This document shows positions 10,387 to 15,057 of a stretch of DNA of 15,057 nt, one piece after another. This DNA comes from Ramlibacter sp. (lineage in GTDB: Bacteria > Pseudomonadota > Gammaproteobacteria > Burkholderiales > Burkholderiaceae). A model generated the notes under the pieces. That model made no database searches, was not told where the DNA came from, and was given only the letters and a program-made list of their open reading frames with translations. A program made the translations under genes and the position numbers. The stretch lies in the NCBI GenBank assembly GCA_014376915.1, contig JACMQP010000294.1:1-15057 (forward strand). Reading direction: 5' to 3'. The first letter of the stretch is position 1, and the number at the start of each line of letters is the position of its first letter.

Positions 10387-10438
10387 GGTGGGACTCCTGG
10401 AGATGTTCGTGGGGGTGTGTGGTCGGGGCGTGGTGCGA

Positions 10439-10894
10439 TCAGCCGCCGCAGCCGCCGAGGGTGACCTTGACTTCCTTCTTGGCGAAGTAGGCCTTGCCGT
10501 CGGTCGTGATGGCGACGGCGTAAACGTCCGAGGACTGGCCCATCTTGGCGCGCGTCGAGAAGTTCGGTTCCACCGCATCGGTGACGTCAAACTTGGCGAC
10601 CAGGGCGCTGGGGTTCTTCTCGACCAGGATCAGCATGTGCTTGACGTTCGGCAGCGTGGTGGCCACGGCGAAAGGGACCACGGCGCCGTTCTCGGCGATG
10701 TCCGGCGCGGTCAGCGTCACCGCCTTGCTTTCGGACGGCGCGCCGGCCCCGTACGCCTTCATCACATCGGCCACGCTCTTGCTTTCGAAAGCGGCGGCGT
10801 TCCAAGCCAGCGCCTGCGTGGGGAACAGGCCGGTGGCGGCCAGCAAAGCTGCCACGGCGCTGCTTTGCTTGAGGATGTCGCGACGGGATTGCAT
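10439..10894 (-). CDS. soxY: SoxY, sulfur-substrate carrier protein
   Basis: A predicted 151-residue protein. It begins with a clear Tat signal, SRRDILKQ (residues 3-10), then a hydrophobic stretch ending near TQALA (26-30). The mature domain carries the SoxY fold (VADVMKAYGAG, ENGAVVPFAV, NFSTRAKMGQSSDVYAV), and the protein ends in the swinging-arm motif G-G-C149-G-G. Cys149 covalently carries the sulfur intermediate between SoxXA, SoxB and SoxCD. A strong AGGAGA lies 5 bases before the ATG at 10894, in keeping with a need for high expression of the carrier. It is preceded by a 79-base gap after soxD and followed by soxZ after 52 bases. Confidence 0.96.
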   Translation of the reverse strand: MQSRRDILKQSSAVAALLAATGLFPTQALAWNAAAFESKSVADVMKAYGAGAPSESKAVTLTAPDIAENGAVVPFAVATTLPNVKHMLILVEKNPSALVAKFDVTDAVEPNFSTRAKMGQSSDVYAVAITTDGKAYFAKKEVKVTLGGCGG

Positions 10895-10973
10895 GGGCTT
10901 CTCCTGGATGATTAAGTGGATGCTAATAAAGCGATGGTGAGGTTGAATCGGGGATATCCCTGCGCGCTGTGCG
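10895..10973 (-). other. soxD-soxY gap, possible internal regulatory region
   Basis: This is the second-longest gap in the sox gene set (79 bases) and is less GC-rich near soxY (TTTATTAG, TTAATC on the minus strand). It contains a perfect 10-base palindrome, GGGATATCCC, at 10951-10960. No convincing -35/-10 pair was found, so an internal promoter for soxYZAXB is only possible. The soxY ribosome binding site AGGAGA is at 10900-10905. Confidence 0.3.
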
Positions 10974-12023
10974 TTATTTCCTCGCGCCAGTCGCCAGCCA
11001 GTCGGCGATCCGGCGGACCTCGGCTTCGCCCAGGGTCTGCGGCGGCATCGGGATCGCGCCCCAGACGCCAGACCCGCCAGAGCGTATTTTCGCCGCAATG
11101 TAATCCGGTTTGCCTTCGTGCTTGCCGGCGATCTCCGACCAGCTCGGCCCGACCACCCGGCGGTCGGCCGCGTGGCAGGCCGTGCAGTTGTTCTTCTGCA
11201 TGAGCGCCTGCACGGCGCCGCTGTCCGCGGACGGTGCGGGGGACTGCGCCTGGGTCGCAGCGGACGCTGTTGCAGTGTTGATGCCGCGTTGCGCGCCGAC
11301 CGTGCGGTTCTGGTCGGCCAGGTTGCCGTGCGCGTTGCGGGCGAAGGCCGGCAGCATCGAGGTGAGTTTGGCGTCGGGCGCGCAGTCCTTCATGCAGGCG
11401 CTGCCGGCGACGTCGGGCCGGCTCTGGCCGCCGAGTTCCCTGCCCGGCCACAAGGCGTGGTCGGTGGTGGCGCCGTTGCGGTTCGGCAGCCGCTGCTGCA
11501 CCTCGCGGATGTTCCTGTCCGACAGCGTGAAATCGGCCGGCAGCACGTCGCCGAGGTTGAGCAGGTAGGCCGTGACGGCGTAGACCTCTTCCACGGTGAG
11601 CGACTTGGGTTGCGACCAGGGCATGGCCCGGTTGATGTAGTCCCACAGCGTCGAGACGCTGGAGACCTTCATCAGTGTGCTGCGGCCCGGATAGTCGGTG
11701 CGCTTCAGGCTGGCGACGTGGCCGGTCTTCACGTCCTCGGCGCTGGTGCCGCCCACCAGCGGATTGAACACTTGGTTGGATTCGCCGAACACGCCATGGC
11801 AGGACGCGCACTTTGCCTCCCACACCTCCTGGCCCCTGGCCACGCTGCCCGAACCGGCCGGCAGGCCCTTGAAGTCGGGCCGCACGTCGATGTCCCACGC
11901 GGCGACCTCCTTCGGGGTCGCGTCGCGACCGATGCCGGGATAGCTGCCGCGTGCCTGCGCCAGCGCCGCCGTGGCGGCACCGATCAGGGCCGTGGCGACG
12001 ATAGCGTCAACCCACCTGGACAT
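10974..12023 (-). CDS. soxD: SoxD, di-haem c-type cytochrome subunit of sulfane dehydrogenase SoxCD
   Basis: A predicted 349-residue periplasmic cytochrome with a Sec signal (hydrophobic residues 6-22, cleavage near ALA-QA). Haem 1 is C72-A-S-C75-H76 with Met134 (NRAMPW) as likely ligand. Haem 2 is C280-T-A-C283-H284 with Met326 (AIPMPPQ). Between them lie a cysteine pair C210/C214 (ACMKDC) and an Ala/Ser/Thr/Gln/Pro-rich flexible linker (about 248-270). It takes the electrons SoxC removes from the sulfane sulfur on SoxY, allowing full oxidation to sulfate. The start overlaps the soxC end by 17 bases. GAGGTG, 4 bases before the ATG, lies within the soxC coding sequence. The order soxC-soxD next to soxYZ is standard for the family. 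Confidence 0.95.
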   Translation of the reverse strand: MSRWVDAIVATALIGAATAALAQARGSYPGIGRDATPKEVAAWDIDVRPDFKGLPAGSGSVARGQEVWEAKCASCHGVFGESNQVFNPLVGGTSAEDVKTGHVASLKRTDYPGRSTLMKVSSVSTLWDYINRAMPWSQPKSLTVEEVYAVTAYLLNLGDVLPADFTLSDRNIREVQQRLPNRNGATTDHALWPGRELGGQSRPDVAGSACMKDCAPDAKLTSMLPAFARNAHGNLADQNRTVGAQRGINTATASAATQAQSPAPSADSGAVQALMQKNNCTACHAADRRVVGPSWSEIAGKHEGKPDYIAAKIRSGGSGVWGAIPMPPQTLGEAEVRRIADWLATGARK

Positions 12024-13353
12024 TCTTCACCTCGCCGTTTTCCTCGACCAGCCACGACTGGATCGCGTTGTTGTGATAGATCGAGCGGCTGCCGCGCACG
12101 GTGCGCAGCTGCCGGTAGTTCGGCTGCACGTAGCCGGTTTCGTCGGTGGCCCGGCTCTGGATGATGGCGGGCTTGCCGTCCCACACCCAGTCGATCGAAA
12201 AGCGCGTGAGGCACTTGCTCATGACCGGGCTCTCCAGCCGTGCCGTGCGCCAGTTGCGCCCGCCGTCGACCGAAACGTCGACCCGCTTGACCTTGCTGCG
12301 TCCCGACCATGCCAGCCCGCTGATGCTGTAGAAACCCTTGTCCAGCAGCACCTGGCCGCCCGACGGCGTGGTGACCACGCTCTTGCATTCCTGGATGCTG
12401 GTGTACTGGCGGTGCTGGCCGTCCGGCATCAGGTCGATGTAGTGGACGGTCTCGTCCTTGGTGCCGTAGGGCTGGTCGCCGACTTCGACCCGGCGCAGGT
12501 ATTTGACCCAGCTCACGCCCTGCACCCCGGGCACCACCAGCCGCAGCGGATAGCCGTTTTCCGGACGAAGCATCTCGCCGTTCTGGCCGTACGCAACCAG
12601 GACCTCGCCCGACTTGACGACGCTCATCGGGATGGTGCGGGTCATCGACGAGCCGTCGCCACCTTCGGCCAGCACGAACTTGCCGTTGGCAAGGTCGGCG
12701 CCCGCCATCTCCAGCAGGCTGACCAGCGGGACGCCGGTGAATTCGCTGCACGACAGCATGCCGTGCGTGTACTGGCAGGTGGGCACCGCGACGTTGCCCC
12801 ATTCCATCCCGGTGTTGGCGCCGCATTCGATGAAGTGAAAGCGCGACACCGCAGGCAGGCGCATCAGTTCGTCCATGGTGAAGACCTGGGGCGACTTGAC
12901 CATCCCGTTCACCATGAACCGGTGCTTCGACGGGTCGATGTCCCACCAGCCCTGGTGGTGCCGCTCGAAGTGCAGGCCACTCGGCGTGACGATCCCGAAC
13001 AGCGACTGCAGCGGCGCGAACGACACGGAAGATTGCGGCGTCTGGGTCAGGCCCGGGCTGCGCCGCCGCTGCACGTTGGCTTCGTGCTTGGACGGCTTGC
13101 CGTAGCCGTCGGTCGCGACTGCCTGGCCCAGGCCGGTCGCATGCTCGGGCAACTGCAGGATGTTGGGATCACCATCGGCCGGCGCGACGCCCTGGGCTCG
13201 CAGCGCGGGCAGGGCGAGCCCGGCGGCGGCAGCAGCAAAGGCGCTGCGGATGAAGCCACGGCGGCCGCCGCGGGCCTCGGCAACCACCTGAGCGACGCCC
13301 TCGCGGTCGATGAAGTTCTCGGGCGCCTTGCGCAGCCGGCCAGCGGTGGTCAT
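12007..13353 (-). CDS. soxC: SoxC, molybdopterin-containing sulfane dehydrogenase subunit
   Basis: A predicted 448-residue enzyme of the sulfite oxidase family. It oxidises the outer sulfane sulfur of the SoxY-bound persulfide, giving six electrons to SoxD. The N-terminus (KAPENFIDREGVAQVV) is typical of SoxC and precedes a Tat signal, GGRRGFIRSAFAAAAAG (R31-R32), fitting export of a folded Mo-cofactor protein. The oxidoreductase Mo domain includes HHQGWWDIDP (132-141) and the likely molybdenum-ligating Cys177 in FIECGANTGMEWG. Further conserved segments, such as LRLVVPGVQGVSWVKYLRR, precede the C-terminal dimerisation domain (SVDGGRNW, IDWVWDGKPA). The ATG at 13353 has no good Shine-Dalgarno sequence, yet the N-terminus matches the family. 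It is the first gene after the 98-base regulatory gap and so probably opens the main sox transcript. Confidence 0.96.
   Translation of the reverse strand: MTTAGRLRKAPENFIDREGVAQVVAEARGGRRGFIRSAFAAAAAGLALPALRAQGVAPADGDPNILQLPEHATGLGQAVATDGYGKPSKHEANVQRRRSPGLTQTPQSSVSFAPLQSLFGIVTPSGLHFERHHQGWWDIDPSKHRFMVNGMVKSPQVFTMDELMRLPAVSRFHFIECGANTGMEWGNVAVPTCQYTHGMLSCSEFTGVPLVSLLEMAGADLANGKFVLAEGGDGSSMTRTIPMSVVKSGEVLVAYGQNGEMLRPENGYPLRLVVPGVQGVSWVKYLRRVEVGDQPYGTKDETVHYIDLMPDGQHRQYTSIQECKSVVTTPSGGQVLLDKGFYSISGLAWSGRSKVKRVDVSVDGGRNWRTARLESPVMSKCLTRFSIDWVWDGKPAIIQSRATDETGYVQPNYRQLRTVRGSRSIYHNNAIQSWLVEENGEVKNVQVG
12028..12033 (-). promoter_or_regulatory. soxD ribosome binding site embedded in soxC
   Basis: GAGGTG on the minus strand, 4 bases before the soxD ATG and encoding part of the last residues of SoxC. 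It supports the 17-base overlap and coupled translation of the two subunits. Confidence 0.65.
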
Positions 13354-13451
13354 GGACTGTTAAATTGATATATGCAGATGTATAAATATATCACCAGCGC
13401 CGTCCAGGTCACTCGGGGTTTACGCTGACTGCCGCAGCCGCCGGTGCGCTG
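13354..13451 (-). promoter_or_regulatory. Probable sox promoter/operator region upstream of soxC
   Basis: This is the longest non-coding stretch of the sox locus. Its half near soxC is strongly AT-rich (13361-13392), in sharp contrast to the GC-rich genes. On the minus strand TGACCT, then 17 bases, then TATTTA is one weak -35/-10 reading; TATACA (13379-13384) is another -10 candidate. It encloses the inverted repeat at 13366-13393. No factor-independent terminator for the upstream gene was seen, so some read-through is possible. Confidence 0.55.
13366..13393. promoter_or_regulatory. AT-rich inverted repeat, candidate repressor operator
   Basis: TGATATAT (13366-13373) and ATATATCA (13386-13393) are perfect 8-base inverted arms separated by 12 bases. 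The arms start 20 bases apart, about two helix turns, as expected for a dimeric regulator. The repeat lies 13 bases before the soxC start codon and covers the candidate -10 elements. ArsR-family repressors commonly use AT-rich inverted repeats, and an ArsR-type gene sits at the head of this locus, so the pairing is a reasonable inference and not shown. Confidence 0.55.
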
Positions 13452-13940
13452 TCATGACAGGCTACGTTGCGCCGTGCGCAGCCGTTCTTCCAGATAGGCG
13501 CCGTAGAAATCGGGAATCGAGGCGCCAGCCAGGCGCGGCGCGACCTCGCGCCCGCCGGTGCCGAAGAACAGCACCGTCGGCGCGATGCCGACACGCCAGC
13601 GGCGCAGCAGTTCGTCGTGGGAGCGCGGCGTGCCGTCGAAGTCGCGCGCTGGCCGGTCGCTGCCCATGTCCAGCTGCACCACGGGCTGGCCGGTTTCCCG
13701 GTGCAGCGGGGCCAGGTAGCTGTCGCGCACAGTCCGGCAGAACGGGCAGCCATCGAGGCTGGCCATCACCACCAGCGGCCGGCCCTGGCGCAGTGCAGCG
13801 GCCAGTTCGGCGGCGAGCGACTCCGCGGTCGGCAAGCTCGTCGCGCCGACGCTGCGGCTGGCCACGCACGTTGCGGCCGCCAGTGCCAGCGGCACCAGCG
13901 CGAAGGTCCGGCGGGAGAGCCGGGCGTCGCCCTGGCTCAT
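13452..13940 (-). CDS. soxW: Exported thioredoxin-like protein (SoxW-like)
   Basis: A predicted 162-residue protein with a twin-arginine start (LSRRTFALVPLALAAA, R10-R11) and then a thioredoxin fold. The redox motif is C65-P-F-C68 (SLDGCPFCRTVRD), and the cis-proline is P121 in GIAPTVLFFGTGG. SoxW-type proteins act as periplasmic thiol-disulfide oxidoreductases and are thought to keep the Sox carrier cysteine or other periplasmic thiols reduced. No CcdA/SoxV membrane electron donor is in this window. Its ATG overlaps the hydrolase stop by 4 bases (ATGA) and has AGGAA upstream. The symbol rests on context, because thioredoxin-like proteins are hard to assign by motif alone. Confidence 0.75.
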   Translation of the reverse strand: MSQGDARLSRRTFALVPLALAAATCVASRSVGATSLPTAESLAAELAAALRQGRPLVVMASLDGCPFCRTVRDSYLAPLHRETGQPVVQLDMGSDRPARDFDGTPRSHDELLRRWRVGIAPTVLFFGTGGREVAPRLAGASIPDFYGAYLEERLRTAQRSLS

Positions 13941-14923
13941 GGCTGTTCCTGCTCCATCAGCAGATAGGTGTTGTACGCGTTCATCCGGTTGGCCGCATGA
14001 AAAAGCGGCAGCTTGTCGAAACGCGACCAGTCGGTCCGCTGGTAGGCCTCGTCGAACGGCTCCATGTCGCGGGCCGCCCGGCCCATCGCCTCGCGCAGGA
14101 AAGTCAGGTAGTCCCGGGTCAGCTCGATGTCAGCGCGGGCCGAGGTCGACGCCGGGCCGTGGCCCGGCACCACGACTTTGGCGTCGAACGCCAGCACCGT
14201 GTTCAAGGCGGCGATCCAGTGCCGGCTGTCGGCCTGGCCCACATACGGCAGCCGGCCGCGGAACACGATGTCGCCAGCGAACAGCACCTGCTCGGAGGGA
14301 ACGAATACGACCACGTCTTCCCGCGTGTGTGCCGGTCCGACCGGTTGCAGCAGGAGCGTCACGCCGCCGACAACGAGTTCAAGCGGGCCGTCGATCCATT
14401 GGTCGGCCGCGACCAGCCGGGTTTCCGCGTCGATCCAGGGCGCCAGGTCGGTCCGCGACGCCGCCAGCCGCAGTTGCGCGGTGTCGGAGTTGAGGTACTC
14501 GAGGCCGGCGCGGTGGGCGATGATCCGGACTCCGGCGCGCTGGAACTCCTGCAGGCCGTAGATGTGGTCGGCGTGGTAATGGGTCACGACGACGTGCGTG
14601 ACTTGCTTGCCCGTCCGGCGGCGGATCTCGGCCATCAGCTCGCGTGCCAGCTGGGGCGAACCGAGGGCATCCATCACCACGACGCCAGCCGGCGTGACGA
14701 CGAAACCGGCATTGGAGATGAAGTTGCGATTGGCCTTGTTGCCGAGGGCCGACTCGCCCTGGACGTACCAGGCCGACGGCGACACCTGCGCGGCGGTCAC
14801 GGCGGGGGCCACTGCGGACGGCTCCGGGGCGGCCCGGGTCTGCGCCGGCACCGCCGCCATGGCCGCGAGCAGGAGGGCTGCAGCAAGCAGGCGGACAGGA
14901 AGGTTGCGGCCAGGGTCGCGCAT
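13937..14923 (-). CDS. Exported metallo-beta-lactamase-fold hydrolase (SoxH-like)
   Basis: A predicted 328-residue protein with a Sec signal peptide (hydrophobic residues 10-26, AVPAQTRA cleavage region). The zinc-site residues are complete: H115-x-H117-x-D119-H120 (THYHADHIYG), H199 (GPAHTRED), D218 (LFAGDIVF) and H255 (VPGHGP). The protein is therefore a likely active binuclear metal hydrolase in the periplasm. Proteins of this type occur in Sox loci (SoxH) and next to quinoprotein genes; their substrate is not established. It follows the ArsR-type gene by 11 bases and overlaps the thioredoxin gene by 4, so the three probably form a regulator-led transcript. No clear ribosome binding site precedes the ATG at 14923. 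SoxH is the best contextual name, but it is not certain. Confidence 0.82.
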   Translation of the reverse strand: MRDPGRNLPVRLLAAALLLAAMAAVPAQTRAAPEPSAVAPAVTAAQVSPSAWYVQGESALGNKANRNFISNAGFVVTPAGVVVMDALGSPQLARELMAEIRRRTGKQVTHVVVTHYHADHIYGLQEFQRAGVRIIAHRAGLEYLNSDTAQLRLAASRTDLAPWIDAETRLVAADQWIDGPLELVVGGVTLLLQPVGPAHTREDVVVFVPSEQVLFAGDIVFRGRLPYVGQADSRHWIAALNTVLAFDAKVVVPGHGPASTSARADIELTRDYLTFLREAMGRAARDMEPFDEAYQRTDWSRFDKLPLFHAANRMNAYNTYLLMEQEQP

Positions 14924-14934
14924 GGGACGCGCGG

Positions 14935-15057
14935 TCAGCGGGCGACGTCCGACTCGATCGCGATCTGGGTGCAGACGGCCCGGCAGAGCGTGACGACCCG
15001 GTCGTTGGTGATCCGGTAATAGATCTGCACGCCGTCGCGCCGCTTGCCCAGGACGCC
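14935..15057 (-). CDS. ArsR-family transcriptional regulator, C-terminal end only
   Basis: Only the last 40 residues are inside the window; the start lies beyond the right edge. The visible start GVLGKRRDGVQIYYRI is the beta-hairpin wing that ends the winged helix-turn-helix of ArsR/SmtB proteins. It is followed by a final helix, VVTLCRAVCTQIAIE, with two cysteines four residues apart. ArsR-family members such as SoxR, SqrR and BigR repress sulfur-oxidation genes and sense sulfide or persulfide through cysteines. Whether these two cysteines do so here is unknown. The stop is 11 bases before the hydrolase gene, so they are likely co-transcribed. The family call is fairly safe; identity as SoxR is contextual only. 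Confidence 0.7.
   Translation of the reverse strand, partial: GVLGKRRDGVQIYYRITNDRVVTLCRAVCTQIAIESDVAR

Noticed and set aside
11971..13368. 465-codon plus-strand frame over soxC
   Set aside because: Shadow of soxC, with biased composition and no domain evidence.
13866..13868. Lipobox at Cys25 of the thioredoxin-like protein
   Set aside because: The preceding residues are A-A-T rather than a lipobox pattern, while the Tat motif is clear.
13454..15019. 521-codon plus-strand frame over the thioredoxin and hydrolase genes
   Set aside because: It spans two well-supported minus-strand genes and has an Arg/Gly/Ala-rich translation.

Overview
The window is GC-rich, tightly packed bacterial chromosome. 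Protein style, codon use and the sox gene order (soxC-D-Y-Z-A-X-B) point to a betaproteobacterium, probably Burkholderiales; this is inference from family resemblance, not a search. No tRNA, rRNA, CRISPR array, insertion sequence or phage gene was seen.

Left part (1-6314, plus strand): three signalling genes in a row. The first is a hybrid histidine kinase cut by the left edge (coiled coil, HisKA, HATPase, three receiver-like modules). The second overlaps its end and is a receiver-GAF-HisKA-HATPase-receiver hybrid kinase. After a 54-base gap comes a GAF-GGDEF-EAL protein whose GGDEF motif is destroyed while its EAL motifs are intact, so it should degrade c-di-GMP rather than make it. The stimulus is not evident from the sequence.

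Right part (6319-15057, minus strand; transcription runs from high to low coordinates): a sulfur-oxidation (Sox) locus. In transcription order it has the end of an ArsR-type regulator, an exported metallo-beta-lactamase-fold hydrolase (SoxH-like), an exported thioredoxin-like protein (SoxW-like), a 98-base regulatory gap with an AT-rich inverted repeat, then soxC, soxD, soxY, soxZ, soxA, soxX, soxB and an exported GlcG/HbpS-family protein. SoxXA and SoxB load thiosulfate onto the SoxYZ carrier and release sulfate. SoxCD oxidises the remaining sulfane sulfur. With SoxCD present, complete oxidation to sulfate without stored sulfur globules is expected. Many junctions are translationally coupled (4-base or 17-base overlaps).

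The two halves converge tail to tail with only 4 bases between stop codons. The points most worth a second look are the 8-12-8 inverted repeat upstream of soxC, the exported GlcG-like protein coupled to soxB, a KR (not RR) Tat-like signal on SoxB, a possible lipoprotein signal on SoxX, and the degenerate GGDEF and middle receiver modules in the signalling genes. No wholly new system was identified; the window is mainly a recognisable Sox locus with several unusual details.
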